A stretch of 64,000 bases of DNA from Mycobacterium sp. ITM-2016-00317. GTDB lineage: Bacteria > Actinomycetota > Actinomycetes > Mycobacteriales > Mycobacteriaceae. The notes under the pieces are model-generated. The model saw only the letters and a program-made list of their open reading frames with translations, made no database searches and was not told where the DNA came from. The stretch's first letter is position 1; each line of letters begins with the position of its first letter. Where the stretch lies: assembly GCF_002968295.1 (NCBI RefSeq), contig NZ_CP134399.1, positions 3,348,001 through 3,412,000 on the forward strand. The letters are read 5' to 3'. Positions 32,421 to 42,252 of the stretch are shown here, one piece after another. The position numbers and the translations under genes were made by a program.

Positions 32421-33158
32421 TCAGCCGCGGGGTGCGTAGCTGTAATCGATGTGATCGCCGTCGACGGCGGTGACGGTGAGGATGAACGCCGCCCGCTCGG
32501 GGCCGTCGGTGACGGCGCAGTCCACCGTGTTGCCTGGCCTACCCTCCAGGTCACCGGTGCACAGCGCCGTCTCCGGCCGCCTGTTCAGGTGCCGCGCGAG
32601 TTCGTCGAGAAGCGAGTTCTCCACCTCCACCTTGGTCAGCATCGGCACCAGGTCGAAGTTCATCGTCAGGCCGTCGACACCGGTCACCTCGGCGGTCCTG
32701 CGCAGCGTGGTGCCCGCGGTGGTGACCGCACACCGCGTCACCTCCCCGATCTGTCCGACCAGGCCCGTCTCGCAGTCCACTCCGTCGACCGGCGGTCCCC
32801 CGCTCTCGACAGACAACCGGGCCACCGCACGCTCGAGCTGCTCAGTGGACAGCGCCGGGACCAACTCGTAGTCGATGGCCGAGCCGTTCACCGCGACCAC
32901 GGTGACGATCGGCTCGAAGCTGTTGGTCTCGCTGAGGATCACCTCGCAGCGCGCGGTCTGCCCGACCTCGCCGACCAGCGGATCCTTGCAGGTCACCGCC
33001 TGCGCATGCTGCCCCGCGTCGGCGAACCTCGACGCGATGTCGGACTGCAGGGCCTCGGCGGCCACTGCGGGGACCCCTGCGGCGGTGTTTACGTTGCAGC
33101 CGACCAGGACCGCGGCAGCGGCCGCCGTCGCGGCGAGTAGACCGGCGTCTGTGCCCAT
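32421..33158 (-). CDS. Lipoprotein with three tandem DUF4333 domains
   Basis: 245 residues. A lipobox VLVGC with Cys21 follows a hydrophobic stretch. Three DUF4333 units follow, each with paired cysteines and a DIDY/DFDL-like end. They are about 35-100 (VTCKDPLVGEVGQTARCEV ... IDYELVP), 105-172 (VDCETGLVGQIGEVTRCAV ... MNFDLVP) and 175-243 (ALCTGDLEGRPGNTVDCAV ... IDYSYAP). DUF4333 is common in mycobacterial cell-envelope lipoproteins; the function is unknown. Most relatives carry one copy, so the triplication is notable. It is convergent with the DoxX gene. Confidence 0.85.
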   Translation of the reverse strand: MGTDAGLLAATAAAAAVLVGCNVNTAAGVPAVAAEALQSDIASRFADAGQHAQAVTCKDPLVGEVGQTARCEVILSETNSFEPIVTVVAVNGSAIDYELVPALSTEQLERAVARLSVESGGPPVDGVDCETGLVGQIGEVTRCAVTTAGTTLRRTAEVTGVDGLTMNFDLVPMLTKVEVENSLLDELARHLNRRPETALCTGDLEGRPGNTVDCAVTDGPERAAFILTVTAVDGDHIDYSYAPRG

Positions 33159-33244
33159 GTGTGCCGTCCCGTCCGAAAGTCGACGGCGGACCCGGGCCGA
33201 GTCCTGTGGGCCGTCCTGCTAAGCCATGGTGGTTGACTGCCTGG

Positions 33245-34129
33245 GTGCCCCGCAACCACCTCCTTGCCCGCCGCCTGCACGACCGCACCGAACCGGTGCA
33301 CGCCGTCACCTATTTCGCGCCCGAGGCCAGGGCAGCGCTCGACGGCCTCGGCTACCGGGGCTTCTGGATGGGGTACTTCGCGGCCCGCTCGGCCCCGCTG
33401 GGCCCGGCGCCCGCGGCGGTCGTCGCTGCGGCGTTCTACAACTTCTCGCCGGAGCAGGTGGCCAGAGCCCTGCCCGCCGCGTGGCAGATCGCCGCGCCGG
33501 AGGCCGCGCTGACCGCCCGGCAGGAGTCGGCGGTGGCCGCGCTGCGGCGGTGCGGGGTGACCGAGGAGGAGGCAGGCCGGGTGTCCGACCTGGCCGCGAA
33601 GGCTCTGCGCGGCGCCGAGATCCGCGGCCGCACCCTGTTCGCCGCGAACAGCGCGCTGGACTGGCCGGACGAGCCGGTGGCGCGGCTCTGGCACGCCACC
33701 ACGCTGTTGCGCGAACACCGCGGCGACGGTCACGTCGCCCTGCTGACGGCCGAGGGCATTTCCGGGCGCGAGTCCAACGTCCTGCATGCCGCAGCCGGTG
33801 GGGTGCCCGAGGAGATGATCAAGCGGGCCCGGCACTACGACGAGGAACAGTGGGCCCATCACCGGAGCGCCCTGCAGCAGCGGGGGCTTCTCGACGACGC
33901 GGGCCTGCTGACCCGGGCTGGGCGAGAGCTCAAGCAGCAGCTCGAAGACCGCACGGACGCGCTCGCGCTGGCCGTGCTCGACCCCCTCGACGACGCCGAG
34001 GTCGAGTCGATGTTCCGGGCGCTGACGTCGATCGCCCGCAAGGTGGTCGACGCCGGCGACATCCCCGACCAGACGCCGATGGGGCTGGGCCGTACCGATC
34101 TCGACGACGGCGACGCGCACCTGCGGTGA
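33245..34129 (+). CDS. SCO6745-family protein
   Basis: 294 residues of the actinobacterial SCO6745 family (helical, DNA-binding-like fold proposed). Residues RTEPVHAVTYFAPEARAALDGLGYRGFWMGYFAARSAPLGPAPAAVVAAAFYNFSPE near 15-70 are diagnostic. The AALVQRG-like segment is HHRSALQQRGLLDDAGLLTRAGRELKQQLEDRTDALALAVL. GTG 33245 fits the family's usual start; the frame is open upstream to 33161 but without a convincing site. Function unknown. It is convergent with the YnfA-like gene. Confidence 0.72.
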   Translation: MPRNHLLARRLHDRTEPVHAVTYFAPEARAALDGLGYRGFWMGYFAARSAPLGPAPAAVVAAAFYNFSPEQVARALPAAWQIAAPEAALTARQESAVAALRRCGVTEEEAGRVSDLAAKALRGAEIRGRTLFAANSALDWPDEPVARLWHATTLLREHRGDGHVALLTAEGISGRESNVLHAAAGGVPEEMIKRARHYDEEQWAHHRSALQQRGLLDDAGLLTRAGRELKQQLEDRTDALALAVLDPLDDAEVESMFRALTSIARKVVDAGDIPDQTPMGLGRTDLDDGDAHLR

Positions 34130-34132
34130 CGG

Positions 34133-34459
34133 TCAGCGCGGCGCGTACATGATCAGGCCGACGCCGGCCAGGCACACCGCCGCACCCGTCAGATCCCACC
34201 GGTCGGGCCGGAAGCCGTCGGCGACCATGCCCCAGATCAGGGATCCGGCCACGAACACCCCGCCGTAGGCGGCCAGCACCCGGCCGAAGTTCGCGTCGGG
34301 CTGGAACGCCGCGACGAATCCGTAGGCCCCGAGCGCGATCACGCCCGCCCCGGCCCAGAGCAGCCCGCGGTGCTCGCGGATGCCCTGCCAGACCAACCAG
34401 GCGCCGCCGATCTCCAGGATCGCGGCGAGGACGAACAGCAGCATCGACTTGACGACCAC
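34133..34459 (-). CDS. YnfA-family (UPF0060) four-TM membrane protein
   Basis: 108 residues with four spans (about 4-22, 31-50, 61-79 and 86-105). [68 protein letters not shown] matches the UPF0060/YnfA family related to small multidrug transporters. It is tightly placed between the SCO6745 gene (3 bases) and the amine oxidase (16 bases), and may be co-transcribed downstream of the latter. Confidence 0.85.
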   Translation of the reverse strand: MVVKSMLLFVLAAILEIGGAWLVWQGIREHRGLLWAGAGVIALGAYGFVAAFQPDANFGRVLAAYGGVFVAGSLIWGMVADGFRPDRWDLTGAAVCLAGVGLIMYAPR

Positions 34460-34475
34460 GCCCCTCAGCGTGCCA

Positions 34476-36470
34476 TCAGTGGTGGGCGGCAGTCGCGGCG
34501 GTGTGGCAGGCGTCAGGCGGGGAGCCCACCACGTCGAGGGCCGGGTTGCGGTCGAAGAAGCCGAACGGCTTGAGCCAGAACGAGACCACGTCGACGGGCA
34601 TCACCGGCCAGTCCTCGGCGCGGGTGATGTGGTGGATGCCGAACACGTACCACAGCACCACGTCGGTGTTCTCGATCGAGCGGTCGGCCGCCGTCCAGCG
34701 CGCCAGCCCGGTGTCGCGCACCGACTGGTTGACGAATTGCCCGGCGGGCCAACGCTCGTCGGGATGGTTCGGGGTCACCCACAGGGTGTGGCCGATCACG
34801 GCGGCGCGTTCGAGCACCGGTGTGCCCGGTGCGAACATCGCCGGGATGGCGCCGGTGGGAACGAGTTTGTACGACGGATGGGCGCCCAGGGCGGTGACGA
34901 CGTTGGGGTTGACCACCTTCCATGCGCGCTGGGTGGCGAACTCGACATCCTGCCTGCCGTCGGCCTCGGTGCGCAGCGGGATGTTGCGCTGCACCATCGA
35001 CAGCCCGTGCGGATTGTCCGGGCCGACGGGTTCGGCGTGGGACTCGGTCATCACCACGGTGTTGTCGGGCCCGTCGACGTCGAGGTCGAGCCGGGCGACC
35101 AGGAAGTGCTGGTGGAACGGCGCGTAGGTGCGTTCGTCGACCAGCGTCCCGTTGGGGTTGGCCGCGCCGACCGGCAGCGGGGTGGTCACCATGATGCCGG
35201 TGGCACGCACCTCGCACTGGATGTTCCCGTCCTGGTAGAACCGCCAGTAGACCAGGTACTCGTAGTTGGCGACCGTGACGTGGAACGACACGACGAGCCT
35301 GCGCATCCGGCGCACCTCTGCGCCGATGTCGTGGTCGACGTGCTTCCACAGCACGGCGTCGTCCTCTTCGTGGATGCAGACGGCGTTGGTGATCGTGTAC
35401 GGCTCGCCGCGGCTGTCGTGCAGAACCGCGTCCAGATAGCGGATCTCGCCCAGGCAGTCGCAGCCCAGTTCCAGCGAGGTCGTCATGAACCCCAGACCCC
35501 ACTCGCCGATGTCGAATGCGGTGCGCCGGTAGTGGTCCGGCGATGGGTCGCGGTAGGGCACGATCATCTCCGCGAACGACATCCGGTGCGCGATCGAGCG
35601 TTCCCGGTCGCCGTCGCGGTAGCGCACCGTGTGCAACGTCATGCCCTCGCGATAGTTGAAGCCGACCCGCAGCGACCAGTTCTGCCAGCGCAGCAGATTG
35701 CCCTCGAGGGTGAACGACGGCCCGTCGGGCTGGGTGATGTGCAGCGGTGTGAGCGGTTCGCGTGTCCACGCCGCGCGGATGCGCTCGGGGATGTGGACGG
35801 GCACGTACTCCCCCATCACTTCGGGCACCGGTTCCCCGTGCGCGAACGGGCCCTCGTCCTCCAGCGCGATCAGTTCCATCGTGTTCAGATCCACGACGCA
35901 GTGCAGGCCACTGACCAGCCGGGCGTACGGGTTGGCGCCCGGGGCGGCCTTGACCCAGCTGTCCGACCAACCGATCCGCCGGTCACGGAACTCGGCGGGC
36001 GTCACCGCGTCCCCGTAGGTCCAGGTGTCGAAGAACACCAGATCCAGGTCCTCGATACCGCGGCGGCGCAGCGCCTCGACGACGTCGGGATGTGTGCGCA
36101 GCAGTTCGTCGCACTCGGTGAACTCGTCGACGGTGAAGTTGGCCTGGACGCCGGGGACGTGCTCGAAGACCTCGACACTGCCCTCGGACAGCGACACCAC
36201 GGCGCGGTAGGTGGCGTTCGCATCGCGGTCGAAGCAGATCACCTCGGCGCGCCGGGGCGGCCTCTGCCCGCCGGCGTCGGACTCGGCGATCTCGGCCTTG
36301 GAGGGTTCGACCAGTTCGATCGACGCGAAGCGCCATCCAAGGCCCGGCCTGCCGTCCGACACACCGGGTTCGACGCCGCGGTCACGCCGCAGGATCTCGG
36401 CGGCCGCGGCGAACTCGTCCGCGCTGAGCGGATCGAGGGGATGAGCCACGCCTTTACGCAACCACATCAC
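34476..36470 (-). CDS. Primary (copper) amine oxidase
   Basis: 664 residues. The topaquinone precursor is Tyr403 in the N-Y-E-Y motif ([11 protein letters not shown], 399-409). The catalytic base is Asp320 in [10 protein letters not shown]. Copper ligands are H453 and H455 (HQH) and a third His in the later [15 protein letters not shown]. All essentials are present, so it should self-process Tyr to TPQ and oxidise primary amines to aldehyde, ammonia and hydrogen peroxide. The length is normal for the actinobacterial enzyme (640-670), and no signal peptide is seen. It may supply nitrogen from amines; the polyamine importer upstream is a possible partner (inference). Confidence 0.93.
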   Translation of the reverse strand: MMWLRKGVAHPLDPLSADEFAAAAEILRRDRGVEPGVSDGRPGLGWRFASIELVEPSKAEIAESDAGGQRPPRRAEVICFDRDANATYRAVVSLSEGSVEVFEHVPGVQANFTVDEFTECDELLRTHPDVVEALRRRGIEDLDLVFFDTWTYGDAVTPAEFRDRRIGWSDSWVKAAPGANPYARLVSGLHCVVDLNTMELIALEDEGPFAHGEPVPEVMGEYVPVHIPERIRAAWTREPLTPLHITQPDGPSFTLEGNLLRWQNWSLRVGFNYREGMTLHTVRYRDGDRERSIAHRMSFAEMIVPYRDPSPDHYRRTAFDIGEWGLGFMTTSLELGCDCLGEIRYLDAVLHDSRGEPYTITNAVCIHEEDDAVLWKHVDHDIGAEVRRMRRLVVSFHVTVANYEYLVYWRFYQDGNIQCEVRATGIMVTTPLPVGAANPNGTLVDERTYAPFHQHFLVARLDLDVDGPDNTVVMTESHAEPVGPDNPHGLSMVQRNIPLRTEADGRQDVEFATQRAWKVVNPNVVTALGAHPSYKLVPTGAIPAMFAPGTPVLERAAVIGHTLWVTPNHPDERWPAGQFVNQSVRDTGLARWTAADRSIENTDVVLWYVFGIHHITRAEDWPVMPVDVVSFWLKPFGFFDRNPALDVVGSPPDACHTAATAAHH

Positions 36471-36499
36471 CGGCCCGGCGGCACGGGGATTGCGTCAAG

Positions 36500-38011
36500 T
36501 CAGCGGGCGGTGAGGAAGAAGTCCTCCCAGGCCATCCGGCGGTCGGCGTGCGGGTCGAATTCCACGTGGCGACGCCGGTCGAGCACCATCACCGCGCGAT
36601 CGTCGTGGCGGTAGCGGGGCCAGTCCGCCCCGGGCACTCCGTTCCCGGCGAACCCGAGCCACCTGCTCTGCATGTCATCGGACACCTTGGCCGCCGCACG
36701 CGAGTCCAGCCCGGCGGCGAGCAGCCGGCCGTACCGGGAGCGGTACACGTCGAACACGGCCAGCAGCTCGGTGGCGTGCGTGGCACCCATGCCGGACCAG
36801 CGCAGCGCCCTGGTGGCGTAGTCGTAGCGGTAGACGTAGGTCGGTGCGTGCGCGGAGTGCGCCTGGGCGATCTGCCACACCGCCGAACCGAAGATGAAGT
36901 CACCGCCGAAGCGGACACAGGCGTCGGCATTCGGGTAGCCGGGGTAGGCCGCCAGGATCCGTTGCCGCGCATCAGGTTCCAGATGAGCCAGCAACCTCTC
37001 GATCGCCGGTTCGTTGGTGGGTAACAACTTCAGGAACCGGGTGAACAACCGGCCCTCGTCGGCGTTGGTACCGACGATCAGCGGCACCCGGTGTGCGGTG
37101 CCCTCCCGCATCGCCTCCACCGGATCCTCCGGCAGGTAGGGCGTCCCGAACGTGGGCCCGATCGCGAACGCGCCCAGCATGTCCCGCTGGCTTTCGATCA
37201 CCAGCCGGTCCAGTGCGGCGACCAGTTCGGCAGGCCGCGCGGCCATCAATGCCTGCGCCCCGTCGGTCCCGCTCGCGCCGAGTTGACGGGCGAACCGGGT
37301 GGCGTAGTCCTCGGCGATCTCGGCGCTGCTGATCATCCCGCTGCCCGGGCTCTGCGAGATCGCCTGGGCGAACAGCCCTTCGGCCTCCGGAGTGGCCATC
37401 AGCGTGGCCACTGCGTGCGCGCCCGCGCTCTCGCCGAAGATCGTCACGTTGTCCGGGTCCCCACCGAACGCCTCGACGTTGTCGCGCACCCAGCGCAGCG
37501 CCATCACCAGGTCACGCAGGAACAGGTTGTCGTCGATCGTGATGTCACCAGTCGACAGCGACGACAGCTCCAGGCACCCGAGCGCGCCGAGCCGGTAGTT
37601 GACCGAGATGTAGACACATCCCCTGCGGGCCAGCGCCGCACCGTCGTAGATCGGGGTGGCGGAGCTGCCCAGCATGTACCCGCCGCCGTGGATGAACACC
37701 ATCACCGGCAGCGCGTCGCCGGCCTGGGCGCGCTTCGGTGCGACCACGTTGAGCGTCAGACAGTCCTCGCTCATCGGCTGGTACCTGCCCGGGGCCAGCA
37801 ACGTGTACATGCGCTGCTGCGGCGCACAGGACCCGAACCCGTGGCAGTACCGGACGCCGGGCCACGGCTGCACCGGCCGCGGTGCGCGGTACCGCAGTGG
37901 TCCGACCGGCGGGCGTGCGTACGGGATCGACCGCCAGCGGTTCACGCCGTCGCGCGTGAATCCCTCCACGGTGCCCGAGAGGGTCTTCACCCGGACGGTG
38001 TGCTCGTGCAT
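36500..38011 (-). CDS. lipT: Type-B carboxylesterase, LipT orthologue
   Basis: 503 residues of the esterase/lipase type-B fold. SEDCLTLNV at 81-89 is the family signature, HGGG at 108-111 the oxyanion hole, and Ser195 in GESAGA is the nucleophile. FIVGTNADEG-like VGTNADEGRLF carries the acid region. Position and length match Rv2045c LipT, and the next gene is lppI as in M. tuberculosis. It hydrolyses short- to medium-chain esters. No secretion signal is clear. Confidence 0.87.
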   Translation of the reverse strand: MHEHTVRVKTLSGTVEGFTRDGVNRWRSIPYARPPVGPLRYRAPRPVQPWPGVRYCHGFGSCAPQQRMYTLLAPGRYQPMSEDCLTLNVVAPKRAQAGDALPVMVFIHGGGYMLGSSATPIYDGAALARRGCVYISVNYRLGALGCLELSSLSTGDITIDDNLFLRDLVMALRWVRDNVEAFGGDPDNVTIFGESAGAHAVATLMATPEAEGLFAQAISQSPGSGMISSAEIAEDYATRFARQLGASGTDGAQALMAARPAELVAALDRLVIESQRDMLGAFAIGPTFGTPYLPEDPVEAMREGTAHRVPLIVGTNADEGRLFTRFLKLLPTNEPAIERLLAHLEPDARQRILAAYPGYPNADACVRFGGDFIFGSAVWQIAQAHSAHAPTYVYRYDYATRALRWSGMGATHATELLAVFDVYRSRYGRLLAAGLDSRAAAKVSDDMQSRWLGFAGNGVPGADWPRYRHDDRAVMVLDRRRHVEFDPHADRRMAWEDFFLTAR

Positions 38012-38084
38012 TCTGTCGACGGTAGCGAACTCTCCCCCGGCCTGCCTCGCCCGGACGGCCGTGTCGTGTCGCTAGCCTGGCCGA

Positions 38085-38774
38085 ATGCGAATAGCCGGCC
38101 TGATCGCGGTGAGCGCCCTGATAGCGGGCTGCTCCCAGTCCGTCGGTGGCGAGGCCGAACCGTCCCGGCCTGCCGCCGCACCGCCGGTGGCGACCACCTC
38201 GGCACCGCCGCCGACCACGCCGACCACCCCGCAGGACCGTTCCGCCGCACCGGCTCCGGACGCGTCGATCGACCAGGTCATCGGCTGGATCGAGGCCGGC
38301 CCGGCGGCGGACCCGGCCGGTTTCCACGTCGCCTTCCGGGACGGCGTGACGACCACGCTCGGCGAGGACATCGCGTTCACCGCCGCGTCGGGGGCGCCGC
38401 ACACCAACACCCAGTGCGTGACCGCACCAGGGACGATGACGTGCCTGCTCGAGCTCACCGCGCCGCCGCCGAGACCGGCGCAGGCCGAGGGGATGTGGAA
38501 GCCGGGCTGGATCGACTTCACCGGTACCGGCCTGTCGGTCGGCGCGCTGCGCGGCGATCCCGGCCCGTTCGTCAACGGGCCGGGGGCAGAACTGCCCGCC
38601 GGTCAGTCGCTGACGTTCGGCGACACCCGGTGCCGCAGCGACACGTCGGGCCTGTTCTGCGTCAACTACGCGCACCGGTCCGCGGTTCGGCTCGCCGCCG
38701 ACGGCGTGTCGGCGTTCGGCTGCCTCTCCGAGGTGACCCCGGCCGCGGACGTGGCGCGCACGTTCAGCTGCTGA
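38085..38774 (+). CDS. lppI: LppI-like lipoprotein
   Basis: 229 residues. A lipobox LIAGC with Cys16 is followed by a Pro/Thr-rich stretch (AAPPVATTSAPPPTTPTTPQ) and a compact Cys-containing domain from about 60 to 229 (NTQCVTAPGTMTCLLELTAPP ... FGDTRCRSDTSGLFCVNY ... FGCLSEV). Divergence from lipT, with 73 bases between, reproduces the Rv2045c-Rv2046 pair. Exported and lipid-anchored; function unknown. Confidence 0.82.
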   Translation: MRIAGLIAVSALIAGCSQSVGGEAEPSRPAAAPPVATTSAPPPTTPTTPQDRSAAPAPDASIDQVIGWIEAGPAADPAGFHVAFRDGVTTTLGEDIAFTAASGAPHTNTQCVTAPGTMTCLLELTAPPPRPAQAEGMWKPGWIDFTGTGLSVGALRGDPGPFVNGPGAELPAGQSLTFGDTRCRSDTSGLFCVNYAHRSAVRLAADGVSAFGCLSEVTPAADVARTFSC

Positions 38775-38780
38775 CGGCGC

Positions 38781-39359
38781 TCACGCGGCGTCCTGGCGGG
38801 CCTTCTGCCTGGCTCGGGACGGGTAGGCCTGGGTCATGCCGACCGCCCCGACGATGACCACGACCGGGATGACGGCCTTGGTCAGGTGGACCGTGGACGG
38901 CGACGTCGCGGCCAGGAACCCCAGCACTGCGATCAACGCGAACACCAGCGCCCACATCAGCGTCAGCACCTGATTCGTGCGCCGGAACGCGGCCTCCTCC
39001 CAGTCCTTTCGGACGGCACCGACCGGGGCGTACTGCGCGGTGAACGGTTCGAACGCCAATGACACCAGCGCCATCACCGCCAGCACCCCGCTGGACAGGG
39101 TGGTCGCGTGGGTGTCCATCCAGTCGCGGTCCTGGGCCCCGAGCACCAGCCCCGCGATCGTCACCCCGGCGAAGAACACGACCGTGACCACGTCGAGCAA
39201 TCGCAGTCCGCCCAGACCTGCGGACATGCCCATGATCAGCGCCGCGACGACCGCGCAGACCGCGCCGAACATCCAGGTGCTCGGCCCGTCGGCGACCACC
39301 CAGTAGATGATCCACGGGACGAAACCGACGAACGGGCTGCGCTCGAACCAACCATCCAC
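38781..39359 (-). CDS. Membrane protein with about six spans, unknown
   Basis: 192 residues. Hydrophobic segments at roughly 10-25, 29-48, 55-76, 86-105, 130-150 and 158-177 alternate with short loops; the C-terminus is basic (YPSRARQKARQDAA). No family is recognised. It lies just downstream of ssuD (28 bases) on the same strand and could be the last gene of the sulfonate operon, though nothing in the sequence proves a sulfur role. It is convergent with lppI. Confidence 0.6.
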   Translation of the reverse strand: MDGWFERSPFVGFVPWIIYWVVADGPSTWMFGAVCAVVAALIMGMSAGLGGLRLLDVVTVVFFAGVTIAGLVLGAQDRDWMDTHATTLSSGVLAVMALVSLAFEPFTAQYAPVGAVRKDWEEAAFRRTNQVLTLMWALVFALIAVLGFLAATSPSTVHLTKAVIPVVVIVGAVGMTQAYPSRARQKARQDAA

Positions 39360-39387
39360 GCCCGACAGCTTCGCCTACCACGGCGGT

Positions 39388-40482
39388 TCAGGCGACACCT
39401 TTGCGCCGCAGCAGCGGAAGCACGCCCTCGGCGAACCAGTACGCCTCCTCCAGATGCGGGTAGCCGGACAGGATGAACTCGTCGAAACCCAGCGCGTGGT
39501 ACTCGGCGACCAGGTCGGCGACCTCGGCGTGGCTGCCGACCAGCGCGGTGCCCGCGCCCCCGCGCACCAGACCCACGCCCGCCCACAGGTTCGGATAGAT
39601 CTCCAGCCGGTCGATCCGGCCGCCGTGCAGGGCGGTCATCCGGCGTTGTCCCTCCGACTCCGAACGGGCGTGCAGCGCGGTGGCTTCGGCGATCTGTCCG
39701 GGGCTCAGCGCGGCCAGCAGTTCGTCGGCCACCGCCCAGGCCGCTTCGGAGGTGTCCCGGCTGATCGTGTGCAGCCGGATCCCGAAGCGCAGCGTCCGGC
39801 CGCGTTGTTCGGCCAGTGTGCGCACGTTCGCGATCTTCGCGGCGGCGTCGCGGGGCGGCTCACCCCAGGTCAGGTACACGTCGGCGTGTCGCGCGGCCAC
39901 CGGCAGCGCGGCCGCCGAGGAACCACCGAAGTAGATCTGCGGCAACGGGTCCGGCGGCGCGGACACCCGCGCGTCGGCGACGTCGTAGAACTGTCCCTTG
40001 AAGTCGACCGAGTCCTGGGTCCAGACCGACCGCACGATGCGCAGGAACTCGTCGGTCCTGGCGTACCGGTCGTCGTGGCCGATCCAGTCACCGAACCGGC
40101 GCTGTTCGGTGTCGTCACCGCCGCTGACGATGTTGAGCAGCACCCGCCCCTCGGAGAAGCGCTGCAGCGTCGCGGCCTGCTGGGGGGCCAGCGTGGGCGG
40201 CACCAGCCCGGGCCGGAACGCCACCAGGAACTTGAGCCGCTCGGTCTCGGCGAGCAGCGCGGACGCGGTCAGCCAGGCGTCCTCACACCACGTCCCGGTC
40301 GGGGTCAGCACCCCCTCGTAGCCGAGCCTGTCCGCGGCGCGGGCGATCTCGGCCAGATAGCGGCGCGACGGCGGGCGGTAGCCCTCCGGTTCCGCGCGCT
40401 GCGACGACGCGTGCGAGGCGCCGACGATGGACCGGCCGTCGCCGGCGGTGGGCAGGAACCAGTGGAATCGAGCGGTGGGCAC
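39388..40482 (-). CDS. ssuD: FMNH2-dependent alkanesulfonate monooxygenase
   Basis: 364 residues of the luciferase-like LLM family. Conserved stretches include GYEGVLTPTGTWCEDAWLTASAL near 55-77, FLVAFRPGLVPPTLAPQQAATL, LNIVSGG and the active-site region TWGEPPRDAAAKI. GTG 40482 is chosen: AGGAG lies five bases upstream and the codon follows the ssuA stop by seven bases. It desulfonates alkanesulfonates to aldehyde and sulfite with reduced flavin. Partner flavin reductase genes are not present in this operon. Confidence 0.9.
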   Translation of the reverse strand: MPTARFHWFLPTAGDGRSIVGASHASSQRAEPEGYRPPSRRYLAEIARAADRLGYEGVLTPTGTWCEDAWLTASALLAETERLKFLVAFRPGLVPPTLAPQQAATLQRFSEGRVLLNIVSGGDDTEQRRFGDWIGHDDRYARTDEFLRIVRSVWTQDSVDFKGQFYDVADARVSAPPDPLPQIYFGGSSAAALPVAARHADVYLTWGEPPRDAAAKIANVRTLAEQRGRTLRFGIRLHTISRDTSEAAWAVADELLAALSPGQIAEATALHARSESEGQRRMTALHGGRIDRLEIYPNLWAGVGLVRGGAGTALVGSHAEVADLVAEYHALGFDEFILSGYPHLEEAYWFAEGVLPLLRRKGVA

Positions 40483-40489
40483 GTCGCTC

Positions 40490-41503
40490 CTAGCTGCGGT
40501 TGAGGTACAGGGGTGCAAGGGTTTCGGCGTAGCGCTGGTCGACCCAGTTCGCGAACTCGGGGGCGTCGGCGATCTGCCCGGACTCGGCGAACAGGTCGGC
40601 CAGCTCCTGTTGGGAGGCCACGAGTTCGTCCGACAGTGCGAACGGCAACCGCAGGCTGCGGCCTTGGGCGGCGGCTGCCACCTCCGGGCTCAATCCCACC
40701 GACGCGGCGTAGCTGCGGGCCCACTCGTCGGGGTGGTCGTAGGCCCACTGCACCGCCTTGGCGTAGCGGACCAGCAGGTCGCTGATCGCGGTGTTGCGTT
40801 TCGGGTCGGCCAGCGCCTGGTCGGAGGCGACGCCGAAGCCGGCGCCGTTGGTCACGCCCGTAGCCTCCGCGATGCTGCGCACCGCGATGTCGGACTCGGC
40901 CTGCGCGGTGTAGGGGTCCCACACTGCCCATGCGTCGACCTGGCGCTGGGTGAACGCCCCGAGGGCATCCGCCGGTTGCAGGAAGACCAGTTCCACGTCC
41001 GAGATCGACAGGCCGGCCCGCTGAAGCTGCGCCAGCACGTTGCCGTGCGCCGAGCTGCCCTTGGCGATCGCGACCCGCCGGCCTGCCAGGTCGGTGACCG
41101 CCCGAAGCGGCGAATCCGCGTGCACCAGGATCTTGTCGCCGCGACCGCTGCCGTCGTAGGCCGAGACGACCTTGACCCTGGCGTTGGCCGCGGCCCCGAA
41201 GATCGGCGGGGTGTTGCCGGTGACGGCGAAGTCGATCTTGCCTGCGGTGGCGGCCTCGATCTGCGGCGGGCCGGAGGTGAAGGTGGAGAACGCGATCCGG
41301 TAAGGCAGGTCGTCGAGCATGCCCGCGGCGCGCAGCAGTGCCTCCGTGCCACCCTTCTGGTCGCCCACCTGCAACGTGAGATCGGCCAGTTCGGTCAGCG
41401 GCACCGTCGCCGGGGCCTGCCCGACGCCCGCGGTGTCCTGCCGGCTCACGCAGCCGGTCAGCAGCAGGGTCAGGACCGCGACGACGGCCAGGATTCTGGT
41501 CAC
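40490..41503 (-). CDS. ssuA: Alkanesulfonate ABC substrate-binding lipoprotein
   Basis: 337 residues with a lipobox LLTGC (Cys18). The mature protein is an SsuA/NMT1-type binding fold. It has LQVGDQKGGTEALLRAAGML, the ligand region AVTGNTPPIFGAAANARVKVV, then ADSPLRAVTDLAGRRVAIAKGSSAHGNVLAQL, and the closing QRQVDAWAVWDPYTAQ. It brings aliphatic sulfonates to SsuBC. Its start overlaps the ssuB stop by four bases, so translation is coupled. Confidence 0.9.
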   Translation of the reverse strand: MTRILAVVAVLTLLLTGCVSRQDTAGVGQAPATVPLTELADLTLQVGDQKGGTEALLRAAGMLDDLPYRIAFSTFTSGPPQIEAATAGKIDFAVTGNTPPIFGAAANARVKVVSAYDGSGRGDKILVHADSPLRAVTDLAGRRVAIAKGSSAHGNVLAQLQRAGLSISDVELVFLQPADALGAFTQRQVDAWAVWDPYTAQAESDIAVRSIAEATGVTNGAGFGVASDQALADPKRNTAISDLLVRYAKAVQWAYDHPDEWARSYAASVGLSPEVAAAAQGRSLRLPFALSDELVASQQELADLFAESGQIADAPEFANWVDQRYAETLAPLYLNRS

Positions 41504-42252
41504 AGCTGGACTCCCAGTTTCTCGAGCAGTTCGGCACGGTAGGCGTCGGCGTGGCCCTGCCCGGGCCCGGGGCGCGGATCGGGGATCTCCAGGGTGTGGA
41601 CGATGCGGCCGTCCTCGAGCACCAACACCCGGTCGGCGAGTGCGACGGCCTCGTCGACGTCGTGGGTGACCAGCAGCACGCCGAATCCGTGCTCACGCCA
41701 CAGGTCGATCAGGAGGCCGCGCATGGACAGCCTGGTCAATGCGTCCAGCGCGCCGAACGGCTCATCGAGCAGCAGCAGTTCGGGCTCGGCCACCAGGGCC
41801 CTGGCCAGCGAGACCCGTTGGGCCTGACCGCCGGACAGGGTCCGCGGCCACGCGCGGGGGCGGTCGCCGAGGCCGACGTCGGCCAGCGCACGCTCGGCGC
41901 GGGCGGTCGCCTCGGACCTGGGCAGCCGGCTGCGGGTGAGCCCGTACGCGACGTTGGTGCGCACGTCGCGCCACGGGAACAGCCGCGGCTCCTGGAACGC
42001 CAGCGCCGGCGCACCTGCGACGGTCCGCTCACCGGTGTGGTCGGTGGACAGCCCGGCCAGCACCCGCAACACCGTGGACTTACCGGATCCGCTGCGCCCG
42101 ATCAGCGCGACGATCCGGCCACGCTCGACGCGCACCGACACGTCGTCGAGCACGTGGTGCGCGCCGTACCACTTGTGCACGTGCCGCAGCTCGCCGGCAG
42201 GCGTGTTGCGGACGTCCGGAACATGTTCGGAGACTTGGGAGATCAGGGTCAT
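41500..42252 (-). CDS. ssuB: Alkanesulfonate ABC ATPase
   Basis: 250 residues. Walker A GRSGSGKST at about 52-60, Q-loop FQEPRLFPW, signature LSGGQAQRVSLARAL, Walker B LLLLDEPFGALD and switch His THDVDEAVALADR. This is the nitrate/sulfonate/taurine ATPase subfamily. ATG 42252 overlaps the ssuC stop (ATGA). It is shorter than many SsuB but complete. The frame extends further upstream inside ssuC, which is not coding for this protein. Confidence 0.92.
   Translation of the reverse strand: MTLISQVSEHVPDVRNTPAGELRHVHKWYGAHHVLDDVSVRVERGRIVALIGRSGSGKSTVLRVLAGLSTDHTGERTVAGAPALAFQEPRLFPWRDVRTNVAYGLTRSRLPRSEATARAERALADVGLGDRPRAWPRTLSGGQAQRVSLARALVAEPELLLLDEPFGALDALTRLSMRGLLIDLWREHGFGVLLVTHDVDEAVALADRVLVLEDGRIVHTLEIPDPRPGPGQGHADAYRAELLEKLGVQL

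Noticed and set aside
34380..36614. A 744-codon open frame antisense to the amine oxidase
   Set aside because: It shows no known motif and the opposite strand has an intact copper amine oxidase with all catalytic residues.
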